Origin: an uncultured Prevotellaceae bacterium | Lineage (GTDB): Bacteria; Bacteroidota; Bacteroidia; Bacteroidales; Bacteroidaceae | Assembly: GCA_902800585.1 (NCBI GenBank) | Contig: CADCEW010000026.1 | Coordinates: 1-34,115, forward strand | DNA: 34,115 bases | Direction of reading: 5' to 3' | Shown here: positions 15,563-25,072 of the stretch, piece after piece | Position numbering within the stretch: position 1 is the stretch's first letter | Layout: each line of letters opens with the position of its first letter | Translations under genes and position numbers: made by a program | Notes under the pieces: generated by a model | Seen by the model: only the letters and a program-made list of their open reading frames with translations | The model's database searches: none | Told to the model about the DNA's origin: nothing

Positions 15563-17833
15563 ATGAAATACGCAGATCTCATATTACCCGTGCCCCTACA
15601 AGGGACCTTTACCTATGTGCTACCTGACTCAATGCAGAAAACGGTAAAAGTAGGTATGCGCGTCTTGGTACCTTTTGGGCGTAATAAGACATATCTGGGT
15701 ATTGTGGATAGGTTGCATGATGAGCCGTCAAAGGGTTATGAGATTAAACCTATCGGTCAGTTGATAGATGAAGAGCCGACAGTCACAGAACAGCAGTTGA
15801 GGCTCTGGCACTGGATAGCCGACTATTATCTGTCTCCTATCGGAGAGGTTTATAAGGCAGCACTTCCTGGAGGCTTGAAGGCAGAAGATGGTTATCGTCC
15901 TAAGACAGAGACATATATCCGACTGACAGCAACCTATCAAAATGAACCGTCCCTGCATGTCGCTTTGAATATCTTAGGAAGAGCACCCAAGCAGTTGGAG
16001 GCTTTTACGGAGTATCTTGCTCTTTCAGGATGGGATCAGTTGGAGAATGGTAAACAGATAGAGCCAGCAGAGATTACTCGTGAGGAACTCATGAATGCCA
16101 GTCATGCTGCTGCCGCCACCCTGCAACAGTTGGAAAAACGGGGAATGCTGGAGACCTATGAAGTGGAGGTGGGTAGACTGAATCATGGAGGCAATTATCA
16201 TCCAGAACTCATCAAGAAACTCAACGAGGCACAGCAGACGGCATACAATAGTATCTTGATGTCGATGATGAAGAAGCCTGTCACGTTGTTGCACGGTGTG
16301 ACAAGCAGTGGTAAGACGGAGATTTACATCCATTTGATTCAAAGAGCTTTGGAGCGTAAGGAACAAGTTCTTTATCTATTACCAGAGATAGCCTTGACGG
16401 TTCAGATGATGCAGCGACTCCAACGTATTTTTGGTAATCGCTTGGGAATCTATCATTCGAAATATTCGGATGCGGAGCGAGTGGAGATATGGCAGAAACA
16501 ACTCTCGAAGAATCCATATGATGTGATATTAGGAGCCCGTTCTGCTGTATTCCTACCATTCCAGCGCCTCGGACTTATCATTGTAGATGAGGAGCATGAG
16601 ACTTCTTATAAGCAACAAGACCCAGCCCCACGTTATCATGCCCGTTCTGCAGCGATTATGCTGGCGCAGATGTATCATGCAAACACCTTGCTTGGTACGG
16701 CAACGCCTTCTTTGGAGAGTTATCATAATGCCAAGACAGGGAAATATGGACTGGTTGAATTGAAAGAGCGTTATCAGGGTATTGAACTGCCAGAGATACA
16801 AGTGGTGGATATTGCCGACCTACAGCATCGGAAGATGATGGCAGGACCTTTCTCCCCCTTATTACTTGCTAAAGTGAGAGAGGCTTTGGAACGTGGAGAA
16901 CAGGCAATTCTCTTCCAGAACCGTCGTGGCTTCGCGCCTCTCATAGAGTGTAAACAATGTGGATGGGTGCCTCATTGCCAGCATTGTGACGTTTCATTGA
17001 CTTATCATCGGCAAATGAATCAGTTGACGTGCCACTATTGTGGTTTTACCTATCACGTGCCAACGGAGTGTCCTTGTTGTGGCTCGACGGAATTGAAGAC
17101 GCGTGGCTATGGCACGGAGAAGATAGAAGAGCAGGTGAGAGAGGTCTTTCCTGAGGCGCGTGTGGCTCGTATGGATTTGGATACGACACGTACCCGTAAT
17201 GCTTATGAACGTATTATTACTGACTTTGGGGCAGGGCGCACGAATATCTTGATAGGTACGCAGATGATTTCCAAAGGACTTGACTTCGATAAAGTCAGTG
17301 TAGTAGGTATCCTTAATGCTGACTCGATGTTGAATTTTCCCGACTTTCGTGCCTATGAACATGCTTTTATGATGATGGCACAGGTGAGTGGGCGTGCTGG
17401 TCGTAAAGGTAAACGGGGACTTGTCATTCTACAAACGAAGAGCAAGGAGATGCCCGTCATTCAACAGGTGGTACATAACGACTACCTTGCCCTTTATAAG
17501 GATATGATAGTAGAGCGTCAGACTTTCCATTATCCGCCTTACTACCACCTTATTTATATATATATGAAACATCGTTCTGAAGAGGTGGTTCATACGGCAA
17601 GCATCGAACTGGGTAGTCGTCTTCGCCAGTGGTTCTTTGGTCGTGTATTAGGTCCAGACAAACCTTCTGTTGCTAGGGTGAAATCACAAAACATCCGTAA
17701 ACTTGTTCTTAAATTGGAGAACGGCATTGACATGAAAAAAGTCCGTGAGTATCTGCTCATGGCTCAGAGTCAGATGCTCACAGACAAGCGTTATTCCTCT
17801 TTACAGATCTACTACGATGTAGACCCGCTGTAA
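15563..17833 (+). CDS. priA: Primosomal protein N' (replication restart helicase PriA)
   Basis: The protein has 756 residues, normal for PriA. In order: an N-terminal 3'-DNA-binding domain (YADLILPVPLQGTFTYVLP, GMRVLVPFG), Walker A GVTSSGKT at 245-252, Walker B DEEHE at 342-346, a helicase motif TATPSLES, the zinc-binding cysteines between residues 463 and 506 (CKQCG, CQHCD, CHYCG, CPCCG), and helicase motifs QMISKGLDFDKV and VSGRAGR. It restarts stalled replication forks by loading the primosome. No clear promoter was seen in the short gap upstream. The gene converges with the FadL-like gene, with only four bases between the two stop codons. Confidence 0.98.
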   Translation: MKYADLILPVPLQGTFTYVLPDSMQKTVKVGMRVLVPFGRNKTYLGIVDRLHDEPSKGYEIKPIGQLIDEEPTVTEQQLRLWHWIADYYLSPIGEVYKAALPGGLKAEDGYRPKTETYIRLTATYQNEPSLHVALNILGRAPKQLEAFTEYLALSGWDQLENGKQIEPAEITREELMNASHAAAATLQQLEKRGMLETYEVEVGRLNHGGNYHPELIKKLNEAQQTAYNSILMSMMKKPVTLLHGVTSSGKTEIYIHLIQRALERKEQVLYLLPEIALTVQMMQRLQRIFGNRLGIYHSKYSDAERVEIWQKQLSKNPYDVILGARSAVFLPFQRLGLIIVDEEHETSYKQQDPAPRYHARSAAIMLAQMYHANTLLGTATPSLESYHNAKTGKYGLVELKERYQGIELPEIQVVDIADLQHRKMMAGPFSPLLLAKVREALERGEQAILFQNRRGFAPLIECKQCGWVPHCQHCDVSLTYHRQMNQLTCHYCGFTYHVPTECPCCGSTELKTRGYGTEKIEEQVREVFPEARVARMDLDTTRTRNAYERIITDFGAGRTNILIGTQMISKGLDFDKVSVVGILNADSMLNFPDFRAYEHAFMMMAQVSGRAGRKGKRGLVILQTKSKEMPVIQQVVHNDYLALYKDMIVERQTFHYPPYYHLIYIYMKHRSEEVVHTASIELGSRLRQWFFGRVLGPDKPSVARVKSQNIRKLVLKLENGIDMKKVREYLLMAQSQMLTDKRYSSLQIYYDVDPL

Positions 17834-17837
17834 TGTT

Positions 17838-19316
17838 TTAGAAATCTAACTGGCAACCGATGCCAAGGACGCGATTGGTGCGTGTGTAGGTTTCTTTATA
17901 GGGAATTGGTTCTGTGACAGTTTTATCGTAGTCGCTGTAGTTGGTCTGGAAATAGGCAGCAGTAAGGGTGATATTATCCTTCACCTTATAACTACAACCC
18001 AAACCGATGCTATAGCTGTTGACAACGAAAGAGATATCGTTCATATAATCGTCAGACAATCCATAGCGAGTGATTTGTCCACCACAAGAGACATTCAGTT
18101 TGTCGGTGATATCCCATTCAACACCAGCGAGGAACTCATTGGTATCATGTTTCAGCAAGTCCTGGGCATTGTTATACCAACTGACATTCTTGTCGAAATA
18201 GTGATGCCATCCGATATTGAGGCTGACAACATCGATAGGTTTCCATTGTGCACCGATAGTCAGCAGTGCAGGAGCATCCTCGTTGACTTTCTCACCATCC
18301 TTATATTTATTGACAGCATCAATCTCACTTGCCTCAAAGACGGTCGACTCGTTCTTCATACGAATCTGCGTCTTGAACTCATATTTGGCAGCAAAGTTAA
18401 AGTTCTTGTATTTCCAGTCGATGCCGATGATAGGCGCGATGCCCAAACCATCCTGATTACAGAGCAGGTTAACACCTTGTGCATACTTCTGTAACTGGGT
18501 GAGATTCGCCTTGGTGCTTTCTAATTGTGCCTGCTGGGCAAGAAGTTCGGCAGGAACAGGAATGCCTGCAGCTTTATACTGTGCAATGCCAGCATTGACC
18601 AAATCGAGGGCATTATTAACGGTGGCTGTAGAGTTGGTCATAAAGTCGGCGAAATCAACATAGCCGTTTTCCGTCTTTACTTGGATGTTGCTGATTTTTG
18701 CCTTGTAGGTAGCATCACCGTAAAGCAGTCGCAGACCACCATAAACGGAGAGGTTGGGATGTATCTTGTAAGCGGCACCGAGTTGTACACCATAAAAATA
18801 CTGGCGTCCTTTCATATAGCCGTCCATGTCATATCCTTGGGCACCGAGGGGTTCCAACATGTTGGCAATACTTCCGACGACACGCTCAAAAGAGCCCAGA
18901 CCGTCAGCAAACTCACAAGAACCACCACCACCAGGAACGGATAAGTTGAATTGGAGACTCCAATTACCTTTATTCCATGCGCCTTGCAGAGATGGGATGA
19001 AAGGTGCGTCAGCCACTCCTTCGAAGATCTTTCTTTCATTATTGTTGTTCTTCCTGCCTAATACATAAAGAGGACTGACAGAAGTAACAGTACGCGTCTG
19101 ATGAGCATATTGCCAGTTGAGGGCGATATGGAATCCCTCTGGCATGAAAGCGACACCTGCGGGGTTGCTGTATACGCCATCCAATCCGATAGCAGCATCA
19201 CGGGCAGGGTTCTTTAAAAATAATACACTTTGATTGGTGTTGGTGAGGATACCACCTGCAAAGACTCCTCCTGTAGTCATCATGAAAACAACTAACGAGA
19301 TAATACTCTTTTTCAT
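17838..19316 (-). CDS. OmpP1/FadL-family outer-membrane transporter
   Basis: The protein has 492 residues with signal peptide MKKSIISLVVFMMTTGGVFA. Next comes the family entry GGILTNTNQSVLFLKNPARD and AAIGLDGVYSNPAGVAFMPEG, in which the NPAG motif and hydrophobic N-terminus form the hatch inside the barrel. The rest alternates strands and loops and ends in NRVLGIGCQLDF. FadL proteins let hydrophobic compounds such as fatty acids cross the outer membrane. PorV of the type IX system is a distant relative, but length and motifs fit OmpP1 better. A loop near residues 240-270 is helical (AELLAQQAQLESTKANLTQLQK), an insertion relative to a bare barrel. Confidence 0.9.
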   Translation of the reverse strand: MKKSIISLVVFMMTTGGVFAGGILTNTNQSVLFLKNPARDAAIGLDGVYSNPAGVAFMPEGFHIALNWQYAHQTRTVTSVSPLYVLGRKNNNNERKIFEGVADAPFIPSLQGAWNKGNWSLQFNLSVPGGGGSCEFADGLGSFERVVGSIANMLEPLGAQGYDMDGYMKGRQYFYGVQLGAAYKIHPNLSVYGGLRLLYGDATYKAKISNIQVKTENGYVDFADFMTNSTATVNNALDLVNAGIAQYKAAGIPVPAELLAQQAQLESTKANLTQLQKYAQGVNLLCNQDGLGIAPIIGIDWKYKNFNFAAKYEFKTQIRMKNESTVFEASEIDAVNKYKDGEKVNEDAPALLTIGAQWKPIDVVSLNIGWHHYFDKNVSWYNNAQDLLKHDTNEFLAGVEWDITDKLNVSCGGQITRYGLSDDYMNDISFVVNSYSIGLGCSYKVKDNITLTAAYFQTNYSDYDKTVTEPIPYKETYTRTNRVLGIGCQLDF

Positions 19317-19362
19317 TTCTCTTATATCTTACGTTTTAAACAAATTTTTCACAAACCGGGCG

Positions 19363-19370
19363 CAAAGGTA
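19363..19370 (-). promoter_or_regulatory. -7 box for the FadL-like gene
   Basis: The minus strand reads TACCTTTG, matching TAnnTTTG, 46 bases before the leftward ATG at 19316. The -33 element is not obvious. Confidence 0.6.
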
Positions 19371-19432
19371 TAATAAATGTTTATTAGTTGCTTTGTAAAC
19401 GCGCACAGATTAAGGTTTATTAACTAAATATT

Positions 19433-19484
19433 GCACATTTCTTGCACAAATGTGCTATTTTGTGCATAAAAATGATGCACAAAA
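19433..19484. repeat. Cluster of GCAC/GTGC inverted repeats
   Basis: GCACATTT (19433-19440) is inverted as AAATGTGC (19448-19455). TTTTGTGCAT (19458-19467) is inverted as ATGCACAAAA (19475-19484). More TTGCACA- or GTGCGCA-like pieces lie around 19400 and 19494. The cluster lies between the stop of the leftward 7TM-HD gene and the promoter of the leftward FadL-like gene. It could terminate the first or be an operator for the second. No long T tract follows. Confidence 0.6.
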
Positions 19485-19512
19485 CGACAAAAAGTGCGCA
19501 ATAGAAAAGAGA

Positions 19513-21564
19513 TTATTTCTCTGACGGATAACTGATGCGGGTATGATAGATAGTCTTCAGCTTATCGATAAGGACCGTCTTGGCATACTGGATATCACGG
19601 AAAGTAATAGGGCACTCGCGGAAGAATCCGTCGTTCACTTGTGTGTCTATCATCTTGTCGACCAAGTCTCGAATGGCCTCTTCCGTGTATTCAGACATTG
19701 ACCTGGAGGCTGCTTCCACTGTGTCAGCCATCATCAGTATCGCCTGTTCACGAGTGAAAGGATTAGGTCCTGGATAAGTAAACAACAAATCATCGACAAC
19801 CTCATCTGGATGTTCCTTATGATACTTGATATAGAAATACTTGGCTTTTCCTTGTCCATGGTGTGTAGAAATGAAGTCACGTATTTCTTTGGGCAAATCA
19901 TATTTGTCTGCCATCTTTTGTCCTTCCGTCACATGACTGATAATCATCTGTGCACTTTCTATCTCCGTCAGCATCTCATGTGGATTAACCCCAGACTGGT
20001 TTTCTGTGAAATAGATGGGATTTGTGAGTTTACCGATGTCATGATAAAGGGCACCCGTACGAACCAGTTGTGCCTCTGCCCCGATTTTGTTGGCAATCTC
20101 ACCGGCAAGGTTGGCGACCTGGATAGAGTGGTTAAAAGTACCAGGGGCTATCTCACTCATCTGACGCAACAGCTGGTTGTTAGTGTTTGACAACTCAATC
20201 AGGGTGATATCGCTAGTGAAGCCGAATGCTTTCTCAATCAGGTAGAGTAACGGATATGCAAACAACAAGGTGATGCCGTTTACTATCAGGTAGTTGTAGG
20301 TGCTATAGTCAATCTTCGATAAAGAGTCAGTCTGCATCCAGTCGAAGGAAAGGTTGATGGCCATTGTGGCTATGGCGATAAGGACTGCTGACTTGAACAA
20401 CTGGGAGCGTTGAGACAGTTCCCTTAAAGAACTGATAGCCACCAAGCCGGCAACAGTTTCAACAACCACAAACTCGAAAGAGTGGGTGAGCATGACTGCA
20501 CAAATCAATATCATGGTGATATGTGCCATAAATGCCGTACGGGAGTCCATGAACACACGGACGAAAATCGGTACCATAGCATATGGTAGGATATACACAT
20601 GCAGGAAGGTGTTACGCATGAAAATTCCAGTCAAGATAGCGAAAATCGTAATCAGGGCATATGCCATCATGATTTTCCGTGACTTCACGAGATAGTCTCT
20701 TCGATACAGACTAAGATAGAGGGTGAAACCAAGAATAATGAGCGTCACATAAAGTATTCTTCCCAATAAGGAGAACTGATTCTGAGTGTTGTCTTCATGC
20801 AATCGCTCATTCTCTTTCATGAATGACTCTATGGCACGATAGGTCTTGTCTGTCACAATCTCTCCACGTTCAACAATCTTCTGTCCTTTCTGTACGACAC
20901 CAGTTGCCAAAGCAATACTAGACATCATGTCGTTGATACTCGTTTCGCTCCGTTCACGGTCGTAGACAAGGTTTGGTGTGATATAGTCGTTGAGGTTGCA
21001 TTTCTGCAGAATAGGACGTTGCAAGGCAAGCATCTCGTCTTGGAAGAGTTGCTCGTAGGCAGTTTTGGTGGAATAGACTTCCATGATGGATACGCTGTTG
21101 GCCTGCTTATTGACAACGATACGTATCATCCGTGCCGTATCAGATCGCAATTCCGAATATTCCGTTGGCGACATAATACCTTGCTGATAGAGGCTGTGCA
21201 GGCGATTGGAGATGATCTTCACATACTCTGGACCTAACTCCGGAATACCATCGACATAGTCCTGTTGGAATTTCTTGACCATCTGAGCCTCTTTCTCCTG
21301 ATTGTATTGGTAATAAGGCTCGTAAGCTTTCATCAGACTGTCTTTCTCTGCACGGATGGCATCGTCAGATTTATACACAGGGAAATCAAACGGCGCAGTG
21401 AAGTCTGCATATTTCCAAGGCTTGCCTTTCTCGATATGGAAATGGCTGAGATTGTCATGGGGCATTGCCCAGACAATCAGTGCGATGGATATGATAATCA
21501 ATACCAGGCGTGTCACGAAATTACGCCAAGTCTGCTCCTCTTTAAAATCAAAATAATTTTTCAT
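19513..21564 (-). CDS. 7TM-HD membrane phosphohydrolase (PgpH/YqfF-like)
   Basis: The protein has 683 residues. A first membrane helix (about 14-34) is followed by a large exported domain (about 50-265, the 7TMR-HDED type), a block of seven helices (about 268-435) and a cytoplasmic HD domain. The HD domain shows HSIQVANLAGEIA, YHDIGKL with the HD pair at 508-509, SHVTEG and STHHGQGKAKYF. The architecture is that of PgpH, the c-di-AMP phosphodiesterase of Listeria; by family it should hydrolyse c-di-AMP to pApA and sense an outside signal. No diadenylate cyclase gene is in the window. Two candidate promoters lie upstream. Confidence 0.93.
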   Translation of the reverse strand: MKNYFDFKEEQTWRNFVTRLVLIIISIALIVWAMPHDNLSHFHIEKGKPWKYADFTAPFDFPVYKSDDAIRAEKDSLMKAYEPYYQYNQEKEAQMVKKFQQDYVDGIPELGPEYVKIISNRLHSLYQQGIMSPTEYSELRSDTARMIRIVVNKQANSVSIMEVYSTKTAYEQLFQDEMLALQRPILQKCNLNDYITPNLVYDRERSETSINDMMSSIALATGVVQKGQKIVERGEIVTDKTYRAIESFMKENERLHEDNTQNQFSLLGRILYVTLIILGFTLYLSLYRRDYLVKSRKIMMAYALITIFAILTGIFMRNTFLHVYILPYAMVPIFVRVFMDSRTAFMAHITMILICAVMLTHSFEFVVVETVAGLVAISSLRELSQRSQLFKSAVLIAIATMAINLSFDWMQTDSLSKIDYSTYNYLIVNGITLLFAYPLLYLIEKAFGFTSDITLIELSNTNNQLLRQMSEIAPGTFNHSIQVANLAGEIANKIGAEAQLVRTGALYHDIGKLTNPIYFTENQSGVNPHEMLTEIESAQMIISHVTEGQKMADKYDLPKEIRDFISTHHGQGKAKYFYIKYHKEHPDEVVDDLLFTYPGPNPFTREQAILMMADTVEAASRSMSEYTEEAIRDLVDKMIDTQVNDGFFRECPITFRDIQYAKTVLIDKLKTIYHTRISYPSEK

Positions 21565-21571
21565 TCTGTTG

Positions 21572-21579
21572 CAAAGTTA
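21572..21579 (-). promoter_or_regulatory. Proximal -7 box of the 7TM-HD gene
   Basis: The minus strand reads TAACTTTG, with only seven bases between the box and the ATG at 21564. A transcript from here would be nearly or fully leaderless. Confidence 0.45.
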
Positions 21580-21648
21580 CGAAAAGTCGAGCACAAAACA
21601 AAGAAACTTGTTCTTTTTTTTGTCGAGACGGAGTAAGTTCGGCGAAGC

Positions 21649-21677
21649 CAAAGATACGAAAAATAAAATGAAGTCAA
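21649..21677 (-). promoter_or_regulatory. Distal promoter of the 7TM-HD gene
   Basis: On the minus strand, TTG (21677-21675), 18 bases, then TATCTTTG (21656-21649). It would give a leader of about 80 bases. Confidence 0.5.
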
Positions 21678-21720
21678 AGGATTTACGGACGAAAAAGACT
21701 TCTATATAAAAAAAAATGTG

Positions 21721-21728
21721 TAAATTTG
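21721..21728 (+). promoter_or_regulatory. -7 box of the gltX unit
   Basis: TAAATTTG matches TAnnTTTG, 31 bases before the gltX ATG. The upstream element is degenerate. This promoter is divergent from those of the 7TM-HD gene. Confidence 0.6.
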
Positions 21729-21759
21729 CAGCAATTTTAAGCGATACCATTATAATAAT

Positions 21760-23277
21760 ATGGCAGAAAGAAGAGTAAGGGTGCGCTTTGCACCCAGTCC
21801 TACAGGGGCTTTGCACATCGGAGGAGTACGCACTGCCCTGTATAATTATTTGTTTGCGCGTCAGCATGGTGGTGACTTGGTGTTTCGTATCGAAGATACG
21901 GATTCCACTCGTTTTGTACCAGGAGCCGAGGAATATATCATAGAGTCTTTTAAGTGGCTGGGTATTCAATTTGACGAGGGCGTATCTTTTGGAGGAGACA
22001 AAGGTCCTTATCGTCAGAGCGAGCGTCGTGACATTTATAAAAAGTATGTCAAGCAGTTGTTGGATGCAGGAAAGGCATACATTGCTTTCGACACTCCAGC
22101 AGAACTGGAAGCCAAGCGTACTGAGATTCAGAATTTCCAATATGACTGTCACACTAGACAGCAGATGCGTAACTCCCTGACTTTATCGAAAGAGGAAGTA
22201 GAACAGTTGATGACGGATGGAAAACAGTATGTTGTCCGTTTCAAAGTAGAACCCGATCAAGAGATTCTTGTCAATGACCTTATTCGCGGTGAAGTACGTG
22301 TAAAGAGTGATATCTGTGACGACAAGGTGCTGTATAAGAGTGCAGACGAGTTGCCTACCTATCATCTTGCGAATATCGTGGATGACCATCTGATGGAGAT
22401 ATCCCATGTGATTCGTGGTGAGGAATGGTTGCCTTCTGCTCCTTTGCATGTCATGCTCTATCGCGCTTTCGGTTGGGAAGATACGATGCCTCGTTTCGCC
22501 CATCTTCCTTTGCTGTTGAAACCCGATGGCAAAGGAAAACTGTCGAAGCGTGATGGTGATCGTTTGGGTTTCCCTGTATTCCCGCTGGAGTGGCATGATC
22601 CTAAGACGGGTGAGGTTTCTTCTGGTTATCGGGAGAGTGGCTACTTCCCAGAGGCAGTCATCAATTTCCTTGCTTTGCTTGGGTGGAATCCAGGTACCGA
22701 GCAAGAGTTATTCACGTTAGATGAATTGGTGCAGTTGTTTGATATCACAAAATGTTCGAAGGCAGGTGCCCGTTTCGCTTATGAGAAAGGCATCTGGTTC
22801 AACCATGAGTATATCCTGAAGAAGAGCAATGAGGAGATAGCCTCTTTGTTTGAGCCCATCTGTCGCGAACATGGTGTAAAGGATTCATCGGAGCGTATCT
22901 TGCAAGTAGTGGCGATGATGAAAGACCGTGTATCCTTTGTCAAGGAATTGTGGCCTCTCTGTTCGTTCTTCTTCGAGGCTCCAACTGAGTATGATGAGAA
23001 AACTGTCAAGAAACGTTGGAAAGAAGATAGTGCTGCACAGTTGACAGAACTTATTGGTGTTCTCGAGGGTCTTGATGATTTCTCTTTGGAGCATCAGGAA
23101 CAAGTCGTGGAGCAGTGGATTGCTGAGAAAGAATACAAGTTGGGTAATATCATGAATGCCTGGCGACTGACTCTTGTCGGAGAGGGTAAAGGGCCTGGTA
23201 TGTTTGATATCTCCGCTTTCTTGGGCAAGGAAGAGACCATCAATCGAATGAAACGTGCCATTAAAGTATTGGGCTAA
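21760..23277 (+). CDS. gltX: Glutamyl-tRNA synthetase
   Basis: The protein has 505 residues, the length of bacterial GluRS. The class I signatures are [14 protein letters not shown] (HIGH motif at 19-22) and KLSKRDG (KMSKS motif at 260-264). The C-terminal anticodon-binding part contains [16 protein letters not shown], then FNHEYILK and [15 protein letters not shown]. It charges tRNA-Glu in the cytoplasm. It is the first gene of a gltX-waaA-carbonic-anhydrase-like run; the next start lies two bases after its stop codon. Confidence 0.98.
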   Translation: MAERRVRVRFAPSPTGALHIGGVRTALYNYLFARQHGGDLVFRIEDTDSTRFVPGAEEYIIESFKWLGIQFDEGVSFGGDKGPYRQSERRDIYKKYVKQLLDAGKAYIAFDTPAELEAKRTEIQNFQYDCHTRQQMRNSLTLSKEEVEQLMTDGKQYVVRFKVEPDQEILVNDLIRGEVRVKSDICDDKVLYKSADELPTYHLANIVDDHLMEISHVIRGEEWLPSAPLHVMLYRAFGWEDTMPRFAHLPLLLKPDGKGKLSKRDGDRLGFPVFPLEWHDPKTGEVSSGYRESGYFPEAVINFLALLGWNPGTEQELFTLDELVQLFDITKCSKAGARFAYEKGIWFNHEYILKKSNEEIASLFEPICREHGVKDSSERILQVVAMMKDRVSFVKELWPLCSFFFEAPTEYDEKTVKKRWKEDSAAQLTELIGVLEGLDDFSLEHQEQVVEQWIAEKEYKLGNIMNAWRLTLVGEGKGPGMFDISAFLGKEETINRMKRAIKVLG

Positions 23278-23279
23278 GT

Positions 23280-24518
23280 ATGTATAATCTCGGAATATAT
23301 CTCTATCTCATAGGTGTTGCCATCACAAGCCTTTTCAGTGATAAGGTTCGTAAGATGTGGAAGGGAGAGCGTAATGCTGTCCGCGTGCTGAAGGAGAAGG
23401 TAGACCCCAAGGCACAGTATGTGTGGTTCCATGCAGCATCTTTGGGCGAGTTTGAACAAGGTCGTCCACTGATGGAGCAACTGCGCAGGGAGCATCCTGA
23501 GTATAAGATTCTGCTGACGTTCTTCTCACCTTCGGGTTATGAGGTGCGTAAGAACTATGAGGGAGCGGATATTATTTGTTATCTGCCGCTTGATACGATT
23601 ACCAACGCCCGTCGTTTCCTTCGTACCATCCGTCCTGTGATGGCGTTCTTCATCAAGTATGAGTTCTGGTATAACTATCTGCATATTCTGAAGCACCGCA
23701 ATGTACCTGTGTATAGTGTCAGCAGTATCTTCCGTCCCAAGCAGATATTCTTCCGCTGGTATGGACGACAGTATGCACATGTACTGAAATGCTTCACTCA
23801 TTTCTTCGTACAGAATGAGATCAGTAAGAAGTTGTTGGCAAAGATAGGCATCAAGGACGTCTCTATCGTAGGCGATACGCGCTTCGACCGTGTGATGCAG
23901 ATTAAGGCCGATGCCAAGCAACTACCGTTGGTAGAAGCTTTTGCTAGTGACAAGAAAGTGTTTGTGGCAGGCAGTAGTTGGCAACCCGACGAAGATATCT
24001 TTATCCCCTATTTTAATGCACATCAGGATTGGAAGATGATTATTGCGCCTCATGTAATAGGGGAGGATCATCTGCAACAGATTTTAGGTAAGTTAGAAGG
24101 ACGCAAGGTCATTCGTTATACAGAATTAGCTAATAGCCAACAGCCAACAGCTAATAGCCAAGAAGCCGACGTTCTTATTATCGATTGTTTCGGACTCCTT
24201 TCCAGTATCTATCACTATGCGACAGTGACTTATGTGGGCGGTGGTTTTGGAGAAGGTATCCATAACACGTTGGAAGCTGCTGTTTGGGGTGTTCCTGTTA
24301 TCTTCGGTCCTAACAATCAACGATTCCAAGAGGCACAAGGCTTAAAAGATTGTGGTGGTGGCTATGAGATAAAGGATGCTGCAGACTTTAATCGTGTCAT
24401 GCAGCGTTTCCTCGACGAACCTCAGTCTTTGGAGAAGGCGAGCAAAGAGGCAGGTGATTTTGTCAGTCAGCGTGTTGGTGCGACAGACAGAATCCTTTCC
24501 TGTGTACAACTTTATTAA
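23280..24518 (+). CDS. waaA: 3-deoxy-D-manno-octulosonic acid (Kdo) transferase
   Basis: The protein has 412 residues. An N-terminal membrane anchor (LGIYLYLIGVAITSLF) precedes HAASLGEFEQGRPL, with the catalytic base glutamate of the family at position 57. Further motifs are LLTFFSPSGYE, FIKYEFWYNYL, SIVGDTRFDRV, VAGSSWQPDED and the sugar-nucleotide site VGGGFGEGIHNTLEAAVWGVPVIFGP. It adds Kdo from CMP-Kdo to lipid A precursor at the inner membrane. A short low-complexity segment, ELANSQQPTANSQ, lies between RKVIRYT and EADVLIIDCFG, where the family normally has a short loop. It is encoded by a small DNA repeat described separately. Confidence 0.96.
   Translation: MYNLGIYLYLIGVAITSLFSDKVRKMWKGERNAVRVLKEKVDPKAQYVWFHAASLGEFEQGRPLMEQLRREHPEYKILLTFFSPSGYEVRKNYEGADIICYLPLDTITNARRFLRTIRPVMAFFIKYEFWYNYLHILKHRNVPVYSVSSIFRPKQIFFRWYGRQYAHVLKCFTHFFVQNEISKKLLAKIGIKDVSIVGDTRFDRVMQIKADAKQLPLVEAFASDKKVFVAGSSWQPDEDIFIPYFNAHQDWKMIIAPHVIGEDHLQQILGKLEGRKVIRYTELANSQQPTANSQEADVLIIDCFGLLSSIYHYATVTYVGGGFGEGIHNTLEAAVWGVPVIFGPNNQRFQEAQGLKDCGGGYEIKDAADFNRVMQRFLDEPQSLEKASKEAGDFVSQRVGATDRILSCVQLY
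24127..24161 (+). repeat. Small in-frame repeat inside waaA
   Basis: The DNA contains GCTAATAGCCAA twice (24129-24140 and 24150-24161) with CAGCCAACA between. It is in frame and adds the polar stretch NSQQPTANSQ. Repeats of this TAATAGCCAACAGC type remind me of intergenic repeats in Prevotella genomes, but I could not check. Confidence 0.65.
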
Positions 24519-24523
24519 GCATC

Positions 24524-25072
24524 ATGGCATTAATCAAGAGTTATAAAGGTATGAGCCCCAAATGGGGACGTGACTGTTATTTCAGTGAGAACGCTACTAT
24601 TGTCGGCGATGTGACAATGGGCGATGAGTGTTCTGTATGGTTCAATGCAGTAGTCCGTGGCGATGTGGCTCCTATTACTATTGGCAATGGGACGAATATT
24701 CAAGACGGCTCTTGTGTTCATGTCACGCACGATACAGGTCCTACGCATATCGGCAATGATGTTACTATCGGTCATAATGTTACTGTCCATGCCTGTACCA
24801 TCCATGATGGTGCTTTGATAGGTATGGGTTCTACGTTGTTAGATAACTGTGAGATAGGCGAAGGGGCCATTGTTGCTGCAGGTGCCTTGGTACTTCAGAA
24901 CACAAAGATTCCCCCTCATGAGATATGGGGTGGTGTTCCTGCCAAGTATATAAAACCTGTTCGTCCAGGTCAGACAGACAATGCCCAGCATTATGTAGCC
25001 TATAGTAAGATTTATTTGGAAGAGAATCCTGACTGTCGTTATAGCAATGAACTGGAGACAGAGACTATCTGA
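24524..25072 (+). CDS. Gamma-carbonic-anhydrase-like hexapeptide protein
   Basis: The protein has 182 residues. Left-handed beta-helix repeats ([LIV]G-x4) run from IVGDVTMGDECSVWFNAVVRGD through TIGNGTNIQDGSCVHVTHD and IGNDVTIGHNVTVHACTI to LVLQNTKIPPHEIWGGVPAKYIKPV. The zinc histidines of the family (CVHVTH and GHNVTVHA) are present. The related YrdA and CaiE proteins are trimers, and many lack proven carbonic anhydrase activity, so the reaction is uncertain. The gene starts five bases after waaA. Its end overlaps the convergent metallophosphoesterase gene by eight bases. Confidence 0.92.
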   Translation: MALIKSYKGMSPKWGRDCYFSENATIVGDVTMGDECSVWFNAVVRGDVAPITIGNGTNIQDGSCVHVTHDTGPTHIGNDVTIGHNVTVHACTIHDGALIGMGSTLLDNCEIGEGAIVAAGALVLQNTKIPPHEIWGGVPAKYIKPVRPGQTDNAQHYVAYSKIYLEENPDCRYSNELETETI

